DNA from: Streptomyces sioyaensis
GTDB taxonomy: Bacteria; Actinomycetota; Actinomycetes; Streptomycetales; Streptomycetaceae
Length of the DNA: 64,000 bases
NCBI RefSeq assembly: GCF_004122735.1
Contig: NZ_SDIF01000005.1
Location: forward strand, 1-64,000
Direction: 5' to 3'
The notes beneath the pieces are model-generated. The model was not told where the DNA came from, did no database searches, and saw nothing but the letters and a program-made list of their open reading frames with translations. The translations under genes and the position numbers were made by a program. How positions within the stretch are numbered: position 1 is the stretch's first letter; each line of letters begins with the position of its first letter. Shown here one piece after another: positions 19,901 through 27,965 of this stretch.

Positions 19901-20982
19901 GGGGCGTAGGCGAAGGTCACCCGGTCGAACTCGACGGTCGCGGGGGCGTCGGCGGGCAGCGCGTGGGCGTCCGCCCGCTCCTGGAGGGCCGGCTCGGTGT
20001 CGATCAGCTCGTAGACCCGTTCCACGCCGGCCCGCGCCTGCTGGCCGACGGTCAGCATCATCGCCAGCATCCGGACGGGTCCGACCAGCTGCGCGAGGTA
20101 GGTGGAGAAGGCCACGAAGGTGCCGAGGGTGACGTGTCCCTGGGTGGCCATCCAGCCGCCGAGGGCCAGCATCGCGACCTGGCCGAGCGCGGGTACGGCC
20201 TGCAGCGCGGGGGTGTAGCGGGCGTTGAGCCGGACCGTGCGCAGCCGTCCGGCGAACAGCCGGCGGCTGACCTCGCGCAGCTTGCCGGTCTCCTGCTCCT
20301 CCTGCCCGAAGCCCTTGACGACGCGCACGCCGGTGACCGCACCGTCCACGACACCGGCCACCGCGGCGGCCTGCCCCTGGGCGTACCAGGTGGCGGGGAA
20401 CAGCCGGGTGCGGCTGCGCCGGGCGATGAACCACAGGGCCGGGGCGGCGGCCAGCGCGACGACGGTGAGCAGCGGGGACAGCAGCACCATCACGACCAGC
20501 GAGATCACGAACAGCAGGACGTTCCCGATCATCATCGGGACCATGAACAGCAGGCTCTGGATCAGCTGGAGGTCGCTGGTGGCGCGGCCGACGACCTGGC
20601 CGGTGCTCAGCTCGTCCTGCCGCCGCCCGTCGAGCCGGGCGATCGCGGCGAACATCCGGGTCCGCAGGTCGTGCTGGGCGTCCAGGGCGAGCCGGCCGCC
20701 GTAGAAGCGGCGTATGTACGTCAGGACGTAGACCACGACCGCGGCGACGACCAGCACGCCGGCCCAGGGGCCGAGCGGGCGCTCGTGCCGGATGATGACG
20801 TCGTCGATGATCAGCCGCGGTACGAGCGGGACCAGGGCCAGCACCGCCATGCCGGCGAGCGAGGCGCCCAGCGCGAGCAGCACGTCCTTCTTGTACTGCC
20901 AGCAGTCGCGGGTCAGCCGCCGCGCCCAGCCCTCTCGTGCCCTGTCCGTCCCCGCCACCCGGTGCCTCCCGCGCCTCGACAC
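16996..20982 (-). CDS. Fused double ABC exporter (two TMD-NBD halves)
   Basis: 1328 residues in TMD-NBD-TMD-NBD order. NBD1 has Walker A GTSGSGKS near residue 405, a canonical LSGGQ, but LILDDATS, so the catalytic Glu is Asp. NBD2 has Walker A GETGAGKS near 1104, LSAGQ in place of LSGGQ, and a normal LLLDEATAALD. That asymmetry is typical of heterodimeric multidrug or lipid exporters with one degenerate site. Long Ala/Gly-rich linkers join the halves (about 600-700). A small palindromic DNA insertion lies in the second linker near residue 1044. Substrate unknown. Confidence 0.9.
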   Translation of the reverse strand: MSRRGRHRVAGTDRAREGWARRLTRDCWQYKKDVLLALGASLAGMAVLALVPLVPRLIIDDVIIRHERPLGPWAGVLVVAAVVVYVLTYIRRFYGGRLALDAQHDLRTRMFAAIARLDGRRQDELSTGQVVGRATSDLQLIQSLLFMVPMMIGNVLLFVISLVVMVLLSPLLTVVALAAAPALWFIARRSRTRLFPATWYAQGQAAAVAGVVDGAVTGVRVVKGFGQEEQETGKLREVSRRLFAGRLRTVRLNARYTPALQAVPALGQVAMLALGGWMATQGHVTLGTFVAFSTYLAQLVGPVRMLAMMLTVGQQARAGVERVYELIDTEPALQERADAHALPADAPATVEFDRVTFAYAPPHRSDDSADDADGEPAEGLVRPVPPVLDAFSLRIEAGETVAVVGTSGSGKSTVSLLLPRFYDATEGRVLIGGHDVRELTLASLRGAIGLVPESSFLFSDSVRDNIAYGHPEATDAQVRAAARAAQADDFISALPQGYDTKVGEQGLTLSGGQRQRVALARALLTDPRLLILDDATSAVDARVEHEIHEALRGVMADRTTLLIAHRASTLALADRVAVLDGGRLVDVGTQEELESRCALYRRLLTDPEELGGVEHDPAGELAGALDAAFAADGLPQWGPDAAEPDGAADGAAGTITPELWVRREQEAEAGAAGTTARAAAGAGPGMGAGMAPLPSSPELLAQVAALPPATDTPDIDEERALRPEHSYGLRRLLHGFGRPLGFALALVAVDAVAGLLLPVLIRQGIDEGVRRGALIGVWTAAAVALLVVLAQWAAQIGGNRMTGRTGERVLYSLRLKIFAQLQRLGLDYYERELTGKIMTRMTTDVDALSTFLQTGLVTALVSVLTFFGILVALLAIDVQLALVVFATLPPLIIGTYFFRKQSVKAYELARERISVVNGDLQESVAGLRIVQAFRREHSGEERFTARSDAYRRARVRGQFLISVYFPFVQLLSSVAAALVLIVGADRVGNHTLTAGALVAYLLYIDLFFAPVQQLSQVFDGYQQASVSLGRIQQLLREPTFPKLSTSFEQGRPQSPAAERPREVPALRGEITFDDVHFHYGGGEEPALAGVDLTIPAGQTVAFVGETGAGKSTLVKLVARFYDPSAGAVRIDGTDLRELDLTDYRRRLGVVPQESYLFAGTVRDAIAYGRPDATDAEVEAAARAVGAHAMIATLDGGYLHEVAERGRNLSAGQRQLLALARAELVDPDVLLLDEATAALDLATEAVVNQATDRLRALDSARSGDGPSARGRTTLIVAHRLTTAARADRVVVLDRGRIAEDGTHAQLLAHDGRYAELWRTFTGEEEELAA
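17833..17863. repeat. Small palindromic insertion inside the ABC exporter gene
   Basis: CCCCTGCTC...GAGCTTGGGG forms a hairpin around GAACGAAGTTGA. The local codon usage is unlike the gene (Ser, Thr, Phe and Glu codons in LSTSFEQGRP), and it keeps the frame. The sequence recalls short interspersed elements I remember from Streptomyces intergenic DNA. No second copy was found here. Confidence 0.45.
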
Positions 20983-21113
20983 TTACCGCATGGCCACCAA
21001 CACCGCCGGCGGCGGATTTCATCCCGCCGTGACATTTTCCGGCGGACGCGGGCCGGGCGCGCGCCGGTGCGGGCAGCGACGCGAGCCGGGCGCGCGCCGG
21101 AGCGGGAGCAGCG

Positions 21114-21151
21114 CGACGGCCCCGTCCCGCGGGTGCGGGGCGGGGCCGTCG
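21114..21151 (-). terminator. Terminator after the GH65 gene
   Basis: CGACGGCCCCG/CGGGGCCGTCG arms with an inner CCCGC/GCGGG pair, 20 nt beyond the stop codon. Just upstream, GCCGGGCGCGCGCCGG occurs twice. Confidence 0.75.
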
Positions 21152-21170
21152 CCGGGTGCGGCGCAGCGGG

Positions 21171-23978
21171 CTACTTCAGGCGCTGCACGGTCAGCTCGGT
21201 GATCCCCGGATGCGGCTTGGGCTTGCCGCCCGCCGCCGGGGTCCGGTCGCCCTCGACCGTGACCCGTACGTACCGCGCCGTGGTACGGCCCGAGTATCCG
21301 GTGCCCGACCAGTGCTTTCCGTCCCGGGAGACCTGGACGTTGTACGACGTGGGGCGGGTCGCGGTCCAGTGCGGGGTGATCTGGCCGATGAGGGTGGGCC
21401 GGCCGAGGTCGACGGTGAGGGTGCCGGTGGCGGCGTTGGGCACCCACGCGGTGGTGGCGTTGCCGTCCACCGCGGCGCCCGCGTACATGCCGGGCTCCTC
21501 CGAGGTCGCCGTGGCCGGGGTGCAGCGGGCCGCGTTCGACGTCGCCGTCAGGTCCGGGCGGCGGGTCTTCAGGACGGCCGGCACACCCCGGCTGACGATC
21601 TTGTCGCCCTCGGGCGTCTCGATCTTCATCGGTGCCCCGGCGGTCAGCCGCACGGTGGTCTGGTGCGCGCCGATCTCGATGTCATAGGTCCGGCCCTGCC
21701 AGTGCAGACCGCGCAGGGTGACGCCCTGGGACAGCTGCGGCGGCAGCATCGGGTCGAGGCGCACCGCGTTCTCCCGCAGCCGCAGCCCGGTCAGTCCGTT
21801 GGTGAAGGTCTGCAGGAAGCCGCCCTTGCCGGTGAGGAAGTCCTGGGCCGGCTTGCCGGCGTGCGGGTCGGTGGCGCCGGCCTTGTTGCCGCGCGCCTCG
21901 GAGAACTCGTTGAACGGCCCGCGGACGAACGGCCTGATGGACCGCTGGAGGTAGGTGTAGGTCGCGCAGCCGGGTTCGCCGATGGCGGCCGCGTCGATGG
22001 CGTGCACCGAGTCCGTCATGGCGGGGCCGTCCGGGTCGGTGCGCGCGGCGTAGAAGTCCAGCGTGCGGGCCGCCCGCGCCTTCGACATCGGCCATTCCAG
22101 CGGGTACATCAGCAGCACCGTGTCGGCCTGCTTGATGGTCGTGCCCTTGTACCCGGCGTACTGCTCGAAGACCTTCTTCTTTGTGTCGTAGGGGATCCGC
22201 AGCTTGTCGGCGATGGTCTTCCAGGAGGCCGGTGCCTTCTCGCCGAGGATCGCGGCGACGCGGGTGGCGTTCCGCAGGGCGGTGGCGGCGCCGGCGTTGG
22301 TGAAGACCCCGTCGTTGACGCCGTTGCTGTACTCGTCGGGCCCGGCGACGTTCTTGATCGAGTAGCTGCCGTCGGCGTTACGGGTGGCCCGGGAGGCCCA
22401 GAACTCGGCGATGCCCTTGAGGACCGGCCAGCCGCGGGACTTCAGCCAGGCGGTGTCCTTGGTGGCGAGGTAGTACTGCCAGGCGGCCAGGGAGATGTCG
22501 CCCATGAGGTGGTTCTGGGTCTTGCAGTGCGGCGGGTCCCAGCTGTGGCACTCGTTCCACAGGTTGCCCTTGCTGCCGCTGGTCCAGGGGTAGAACAGCC
22601 CGTCGTAGCCGAGCTTCTCAGCGTTGGCGCGGGCCCCGGCGCGGGTCTTGTAGCGGTAGTCGACGATGGACCGGGCGAGCGTCGGGTGGGTGGCGAGCAG
22701 GCCCGGGTACATCCAGGTCTCGGCGTCCCAGAAGACCTCACCGGCGTAGTTGTCGCTGGTCAGGCCGGTGGGGCCGATGCTGTTGTCGCTGCCGGCGCGG
22801 GTGGAGGAGAGCAGTCCGTACTGCGCCGAGCGCACCCAGGACTGCATCTCGCGCTGTCCCTTGACCTCGATGTCGCTGCGCCACAGCCGCTGCCAGGCGG
22901 CGGAGTGCCGGGCGAACAGGGCGTCCCAGCCGCGGTCCGCGGCCCGGCGCGAGGCGGCGTCGGCGGCGGCCCGTGGGGAGCGGGAGGTGAGCGCGGTGTC
23001 CACGCCGACGTACTTGGTCAGCTCGTAGGAGCGGCCGCTGCGCACCGGGAAGGACACCCGCTGGCGGTTGCTCAGCTCGTCCTTCTGCGGCTCCCGGCGG
23101 GGCTGCTGTGCCTGCACCCCGGGCCCGGTCCGCAGGGTGGAGGCCACCGCGCCGTCGGTCTTCGTCCCGTCCGTGCGGAACCCGACGTCCATGGTGCGGC
23201 CGTTCTGCGCGCCGCCGGCGGCGGACGGCGCCATGCGGCGGGCGCCCCGGCCGTCGAGGCCGTCGGTGACACTGGCCGCGCCGCTCCAGTGGGGCGTCAT
23301 CCGCAGCCGGACCGCGCCGGTGTGCGCGTCGTTGCGGTCGGCGAGCACGTCGTAGACCAGGTCGGTGCGGCGCCCGTCGGCGGCCGTCCAGGTCAGCGAG
23401 GTACGGACGAAGCCGCAGCGCAGCGAGAGGGTCTGGCGGTAGTTCGAGATCCGGCCGGGTGCGGTGGCCGAGGAGAAGGTGTCCTTGCCGGTGCCGACGT
23501 CGAGCGTGGACCAGGTGGGTATCGCGGCGATGGCCTGCCGGCCCTGCACGTTCTTGGGGCCCTTGGCGTACAGCCCGGACACGAACGAGCCGTCGTATTC
23601 GGGCGTCTTCAGCGGCCAGCCGGTGGTGCCGCCGGGCGCGGCGTAGCCGGTGCCGTTGGGCGGGACCCGCGTCCCGAGGTACCCGTTGCCGACGTAGGCG
23701 TGGTAGCTGTCCTTGGGGTCGATCTTGGTGGAGGTGGCGGTCCAGCCGTCGCTGCCGTCGCCGCCGAGACAGGGCCCCTGGGCGCCGCCGGCGGGCGGGC
23801 CTCCCGCGGGCACCCGGGAGGGCGCGGCGGCCGAGGCCGATATGGGCGCGAGGACCGCGACCAGGGCCCCCGCGAGCAGCGGGGCGACCAGCTTGCGCGA
23901 GCGGTGGGCGGACCGGGGTCGCCGCTGTGTCTCCTCCCGCGGCGGCCGGTCGACGGGGTGCTGTGCCGAATGATCCAT
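21171..23978 (-). CDS. Secreted glycoside hydrolase family 65-like enzyme with C-terminal F5/8 type C domain
   Basis: About 935 residues. After a charged N-terminus and a hydrophobic export segment (LVAPLLAGALVAVLAPISAS), the protein has a beta-sandwich region, an (alpha/alpha)6 barrel with the GH65-type catalytic acid in AGPDEYSNG, and a C-terminal galactose-binding-like (discoidin) domain of about 130 residues (from AARCTPATATSEEPG to the end). Closest in layout to acid trehalases or kojibiose-type hydrolases; the substrate is unproven. ATG 23978 is preferred over the frame start at 24071 because CGGAG precedes it and the signal peptide then lies near the N-terminus. Confidence 0.82.
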   Translation of the reverse strand: MDHSAQHPVDRPPREETQRRPRSAHRSRKLVAPLLAGALVAVLAPISASAAAPSRVPAGGPPAGGAQGPCLGGDGSDGWTATSTKIDPKDSYHAYVGNGYLGTRVPPNGTGYAAPGGTTGWPLKTPEYDGSFVSGLYAKGPKNVQGRQAIAAIPTWSTLDVGTGKDTFSSATAPGRISNYRQTLSLRCGFVRTSLTWTAADGRRTDLVYDVLADRNDAHTGAVRLRMTPHWSGAASVTDGLDGRGARRMAPSAAGGAQNGRTMDVGFRTDGTKTDGAVASTLRTGPGVQAQQPRREPQKDELSNRQRVSFPVRSGRSYELTKYVGVDTALTSRSPRAAADAASRRAADRGWDALFARHSAAWQRLWRSDIEVKGQREMQSWVRSAQYGLLSSTRAGSDNSIGPTGLTSDNYAGEVFWDAETWMYPGLLATHPTLARSIVDYRYKTRAGARANAEKLGYDGLFYPWTSGSKGNLWNECHSWDPPHCKTQNHLMGDISLAAWQYYLATKDTAWLKSRGWPVLKGIAEFWASRATRNADGSYSIKNVAGPDEYSNGVNDGVFTNAGAATALRNATRVAAILGEKAPASWKTIADKLRIPYDTKKKVFEQYAGYKGTTIKQADTVLLMYPLEWPMSKARAARTLDFYAARTDPDGPAMTDSVHAIDAAAIGEPGCATYTYLQRSIRPFVRGPFNEFSEARGNKAGATDPHAGKPAQDFLTGKGGFLQTFTNGLTGLRLRENAVRLDPMLPPQLSQGVTLRGLHWQGRTYDIEIGAHQTTVRLTAGAPMKIETPEGDKIVSRGVPAVLKTRRPDLTATSNAARCTPATATSEEPGMYAGAAVDGNATTAWVPNAATGTLTVDLGRPTLIGQITPHWTATRPTSYNVQVSRDGKHWSGTGYSGRTTARYVRVTVEGDRTPAAGGKPKPHPGITELTVQRLK

Positions 23979-24183
23979 GGTTCTCCGTTGTGACGTGCGC
24001 GCCCGTACCGCGTCGTCCCCTGCGGAACGGACATCACCGTGAACATCATCAGGCCCCCGCCTGCACGGCACCCTAGGACGTATCCGCCGTTCGGGTCCCG
24101 GGATTCCCGCACTCGGTCACCTCTCGTTCGCTCCGAGGACCCCGATGGGTCAGCGAGCCCGCTGATGGGTCTACACTTTTAGA

Positions 24184-24195
24184 CTGACCAGTCAG
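24184..24195. promoter_or_regulatory. Candidate TetR operator of the ABC/YhgE operon
   Basis: CTGAC-CA-GTCAG palindrome, 20 bp before the first gene and just downstream of a -10-like TACACT (24172-24177). The TetR gene at the end of the same operon is the natural ligand; this is inference. Confidence 0.45.
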
Positions 24196-24215
24196 ATCAA
24201 AGGGGAGGGGTGTTC

Positions 24216-25070
24216 GTGAACACCACCCGCCAGGGGGCGGCGGTCAACGCCCGAGGAATAGGTGTGGAAGGCCCACGGGGGTGGGCGTTCCAGGGCATCG
24301 ACATCACCGCGGAGCCGGGCGCGCTGATCGCCGTCCAGGGCTCCTCCGGCTCCGGCCGTACCTGCCTGCTGCTGGCCCTCACCGGCCGGATGCGGATCAC
24401 CGCGGGCGAGGCGACGGTCGCCGGACTCCCGCTCCCCAAGCGCATGGGCACGGTGCGCAGCCGTACCGCCATCGCCCACGTACCCGGCGTCGTCGAACTC
24501 GAACCGGCCCTCACGGTCGGCGAACACCTCAAGGAGCAGGCCCTGTTGGGCCACCGCTTCCAGGGTCTGGGCGCCTCGCTCCCCTGGGGCCGGCGCCAGA
24601 AGGAGGCCACCCGGGCCCGGGTCGACGCCGCCCTCGCGGCCGTCCGGCTCGACCCCGGCACCCTCGTCAAGGGCCTGGGGACGGCCGTCCGGGATCTGGA
24701 GCGGATCGAGGCGCTGCGGCTCTCCGTCGCCCTCGGGATCATGCACGGCCCGCAGCTGCTGGCCGTCGACGATGTCGACCTCAAGCTGTCGGCGGAGGAA
24801 CGCACCGAGGCCTGGCAGCTGCTGCGGGACCTGGCGCGGGCCGGCACCACCATCGTGGCCGCCGCCGGCGGGGCCCCCGCGGACGCCCTGATCGTGCGCA
24901 CGACGCCCGCACGGGCGGCCGCGGCCGAAGCAGAGGCCGAGCCCGAGGCCGAGTCCACGACCGACGCGGCGCCCGCCGACGGTTCCGACACCGCGGACCG
25001 CCCCCACCCCCGGACCGACGACGACGAGGAGGAGACCGCGCATGCGCTCGCCGAGACTGGCCGCTCTTGA
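24216..25070 (+). CDS. ABC-type ATPase with degenerate nucleotide motifs
   Basis: 284 residues. The overall order is that of an ABC nucleotide-binding domain, but key residues differ: Walker A is GSSGSGRT (Arg for Lys), the LSGGQ signature is replaced by a VRDLERIEAL-type stretch, and Walker B reads LLAVDDVDL (Asp for Glu). The C-terminal 50 residues are acidic and disordered-looking. It may be a weak or inactive ATPase supporting the membrane protein downstream. GTG 24216 has AGGGGAGGGG upstream; GTG 24210 is an alternative. It overlaps the next gene by 29 bp. Confidence 0.75.
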   Translation: MNTTRQGAAVNARGIGVEGPRGWAFQGIDITAEPGALIAVQGSSGSGRTCLLLALTGRMRITAGEATVAGLPLPKRMGTVRSRTAIAHVPGVVELEPALTVGEHLKEQALLGHRFQGLGASLPWGRRQKEATRARVDAALAAVRLDPGTLVKGLGTAVRDLERIEALRLSVALGIMHGPQLLAVDDVDLKLSAEERTEAWQLLRDLARAGTTIVAAAGGAPADALIVRTTPARAAAAEAEAEPEAESTTDAAPADGSDTADRPHPRTDDDEEETAHALAETGRS

Positions 25071-27162
25071 GCTCAGGCGGTTCAGCAGGGGAAAGCTGCC
25101 CCGGCTGGGTCTGGTGGCCCTGACGCTGATCCCCCTGCTGTACGGAGCGCTGTATCTGTGCTCCTTCTGGGACCCCTACAGCCGCCTGGACAAGATCCCG
25201 GTCGCCCTCGTCAACGACGACCGCGGCGCCACCGCCGACGGCAAGAAGATCACCGCGGGCGACGACCTGGCCGACAAGGTCAAGGACAGCAAGACCTTCC
25301 ACTGGGAGGAGGTCAGCGCCGCGGACGCCGCCAAGGGCGTCGAGAACGGCACGTACTACCTCTCGCTGACCGTCCCGCAGGACTTCAGCAAGCGGATCGC
25401 CTCCAGTTCGGGTGACGACCCGCAGACCGGCGCGCTCAAGGTCCGTACGAACGACGCCAACAACTACGTCGTCGGCTCGATCTCGAAGTCGGTCTTCTCC
25501 GAGATCCGGGCCAAGACCTCGGCGAGCTCGTCGCGCGCCATGCTCGACAAGATCTTCGTCTCGTTCTCGGATCTGCACGACCAGACCGCCAAGGCGGCGG
25601 ACGGGGCCGGGAAGGTCGACAAGGGCGTCGGCTCGGCCAAGAAGGGCTCCGGTGACCTCGCGGACGGCCTCGGCAAGCTCAACGAGGGCGCCGGCAAGGT
25701 CAGTCAGGGCGCCGGTGACCTGAGCAGGGGCGCCTCGTCGGCCGTCGCCAAGGCCCGTGAGCTCAGCGCGGGCGCGGGCCAGGTCGCGGACGGCACCCAG
25801 CAGCTCGCCGACAAGGTCCACGGCATCGCCAAGAAGGACCTGCCCTACCTGCGCGAGCACGGCAAGGAGATCGGTGCGGGCGCGCAGTTCGTCGCCGACG
25901 CCACCGAGACCCTCGACGACGTCCTCGACACCCTGCCGAGCGACTCCGCCAAGGCCGCCACGCAGGCCCGCAAGAACGCCGACAACGCCGCGGAGATCTA
26001 CCAGGACCGCTGCGGCGGGCTGCTGGACACCGACCCCGACTGCACGAAGCTGAAGGCGCTCGCGGACGGCAGCAAGGTGGCCGCCGACGCGGCGGAGAAG
26101 GTCCACGACGCCGTCGCCGGGGCGGACTTCGGGCCGCTGCGCAGCAAGCTGCACGAGGTGCACCAGGGCGCGGTGATGGTCGCCGAGCAGGCACCGGGCA
26201 TCGGGCAGCGCGCGGACACCGCGATCCGTCAGATCAACGCGCTCAACGCCGGCGCCCACAAGGTCTCGCAGGGCGCGGGGCTGTTCGCCGACGGCATCGG
26301 CACCCTCGCCGACGGCGCGGGCAAGGTCGCCGACGGCGCCGGCAAGGTCCACAGCGGCGTCGGCACCGCCAAGAGCGGCGCCGTCAAGCTCACCGGCGGT
26401 CTCTTCAAGCTCAAGGACGGCACCAACCAGCTGGCCGACGGCCTGCACAGCGGCGTCGCCAAGATCCCGGACTACAACAAGAAGGACCGCGACGCCCGCA
26501 CCGAGGTGATGGCCGACCCGGTCGAGCTGGCCGCCAAGTCGATGCACAAGGCGCCCAACTACGGCACCGGCCTGGCGCCGTACTTCATCCCGCTGTCCCT
26601 GTGGGTCGGCGCGATGGTCGCGTTCATGCTGCTCCCGGCGCTGGGCAAGCGGGCCCTGGCCGCGGGCGCCCCGGGCTGGCGGATCACCCTCGGCTCCTGG
26701 CTGCCCGCCTACGCCGTCGGCGTCGTCCAGGTGCTGGCCCTGATGGCCGTCCTGCACTGGGGCCTCGGCCTGCAGATGGCCCGCTCGGCCGGCACCGTCG
26801 GCTTCCTGCTGCTGGCCACGGCCTGCTTCACCGCCATCATCCAGCTGCTGGGCGCGTTCTTCGGACCGGCCGGCCGGGTGCTGACCCTGATCGTGCTGAT
26901 GCTCCAGCTGACCTCGGCGGGCGGCACCTACCCGGTGCAGACCAGCCCCGGCTTCTTCGCCGCCATCCACCCGTTCCTGCCGATGAGTTACGTGGTCGAC
27001 GGCCTGCGCCGGCTGATCACCGGCGGTGACCTCGGCATCGTCTGGCAGGGCTGCGGTGTCCTGGTGGCCTTCACCCTCGGCGCGCTGGCCCTGACCGCCC
27101 TCGCGGCGCGCAGCCGGCAGGTCGTACGGATGAAGGACCTGCACCCGGAACTGAGCCTGTGA
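25042..27162 (+). CDS. YhgE/Pip-domain ABC-2-type membrane protein
   Basis: 706 residues. One N-terminal membrane segment (LVALTLIPLLYGALYLC) precedes a large extracytoplasmic region with many heptad-like G-A-G-K-V/L-x-D-G repeats (about residues 180-480), then about five membrane helices near the C-terminus. This is the YhgE/Pip architecture (phage infection protein, EsaA-like), related to ABC-2 permeases and tied to export or cell-surface functions. Cargo unknown. It is encoded between the degenerate ATPase and a TetR regulator, with overlaps at both ends. Confidence 0.85.
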   Translation: MRSPRLAALELRRFSRGKLPRLGLVALTLIPLLYGALYLCSFWDPYSRLDKIPVALVNDDRGATADGKKITAGDDLADKVKDSKTFHWEEVSAADAAKGVENGTYYLSLTVPQDFSKRIASSSGDDPQTGALKVRTNDANNYVVGSISKSVFSEIRAKTSASSSRAMLDKIFVSFSDLHDQTAKAADGAGKVDKGVGSAKKGSGDLADGLGKLNEGAGKVSQGAGDLSRGASSAVAKARELSAGAGQVADGTQQLADKVHGIAKKDLPYLREHGKEIGAGAQFVADATETLDDVLDTLPSDSAKAATQARKNADNAAEIYQDRCGGLLDTDPDCTKLKALADGSKVAADAAEKVHDAVAGADFGPLRSKLHEVHQGAVMVAEQAPGIGQRADTAIRQINALNAGAHKVSQGAGLFADGIGTLADGAGKVADGAGKVHSGVGTAKSGAVKLTGGLFKLKDGTNQLADGLHSGVAKIPDYNKKDRDARTEVMADPVELAAKSMHKAPNYGTGLAPYFIPLSLWVGAMVAFMLLPALGKRALAAGAPGWRITLGSWLPAYAVGVVQVLALMAVLHWGLGLQMARSAGTVGFLLLATACFTAIIQLLGAFFGPAGRVLTLIVLMLQLTSAGGTYPVQTSPGFFAAIHPFLPMSYVVDGLRRLITGGDLGIVWQGCGVLVAFTLGALALTALAARSRQVVRMKDLHPELSL

Positions 27163-27830
27163 GTGTGCTCGCGAGCCCCCGGGACGGTGCCGGCGACGGC
27201 GCCGCCCCGGGGGCCGCCCCCGCCCCGCGGCGTGCCTCGACGCGCCGCCGGCTCTTCGACGCCGCCGTCGTCCTCATCGCGGAACAGGGCTTCTCGGCCA
27301 CCACCGTCGACGAGATCGCCGACCGCGCCGGCGTCGCCAAGGGCACCGTCTACTACAACTTCGCCAGCAAGAACGTCCTCTACGAGGAGCTGCTGCGGGA
27401 CGGCATGGACCTGCTCTCCGGCTCGTTGCGCCGGGCCGCCGACGCCACGGTGGCCGCCGGCGGCACCCGGGTCGACGCCCTGGACGCCATGATCCGGGCC
27501 GGCTTGGACTTCATCGCCGGCTCCCCCGCCCTGATGCAGCTCTACGTCGCCGAACTGTGGCGCACCAACCGCACCTGGCGCGCCACCCTCACCTCCGTCC
27601 GCGGCCGGGCCCTGACCGTCGTCGAGTCCGTCCTGCGGGACGCCGTGGCCGCCGGCGAGCTCTCCGCGGAACTCGACATCTCCCTCACCGCCTCCGCCCT
27701 CCTCGGCATGGTCCTGGTGGCCGCCCTGGACTGGCAGTCCTTCCAGCCGGACCGCTCCGTCGAGGACGTCCATGCGGCGCTGTCCCGACTGCTGCACGGG
27801 CGGGTGGGGACGGGGCCGGGCGGGTGCTAG
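27159..27830 (+). CDS. TetR-family regulator
   Basis: 223 residues. The N-terminal helix-turn-helix is clear (DAAVVLIAEQGFSATTVDEI, then AGVAKGTVYYNFASKNVLYE, about residues 30-75), with a helical ligand-binding domain after it. The first codon overlaps the YhgE/Pip stop as GTGA, so it is co-translated and most likely autoregulates the operon through the palindrome at 24184-24195. The ligand is unknown; since the operon looks like an efflux system, a membrane-active compound is a reasonable guess. Confidence 0.85.
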   Translation: MSVLASPRDGAGDGAAPGAAPAPRRASTRRRLFDAAVVLIAEQGFSATTVDEIADRAGVAKGTVYYNFASKNVLYEELLRDGMDLLSGSLRRAADATVAAGGTRVDALDAMIRAGLDFIAGSPALMQLYVAELWRTNRTWRATLTSVRGRALTVVESVLRDAVAAGELSAELDISLTASALLGMVLVAALDWQSFQPDRSVEDVHAALSRLLHGRVGTGPGGC

Positions 27831-27889
27831 AGCCGTCCCCGGAGGGCGGACCGCCCCCCGAACCCGGCCCCGGCCCCGGCCCCACGCAC

Positions 27890-27931
27890 GAACGCCGGCC
27901 CGCCACGGTCACCCGTGACGGGCCGGCGTTC
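27890..27931. terminator. Bidirectional terminator between tetR and agmatinase genes
   Basis: Perfect 13-bp arms GAACGCCGGCCCG/CGGGCCGGCGTTC with a 16-nt loop between convergent genes. Confidence 0.8.
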
Positions 27932-27965
27932 TCGCTGCCGGGGAAGCGCGGCCGCGCGGGCGGCC

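Noticed and set aside
18013..21687. 1224-codon plus-strand frame
   Set aside because: Runs antisense to the ABC exporter and into the GH65 gene; no domain and wrong codon-position bias.
24781..27144. 787-codon minus-strand frame
   Set aside because: Antisense to the YhgE/Pip gene; its repeats mirror the repeats of that protein.
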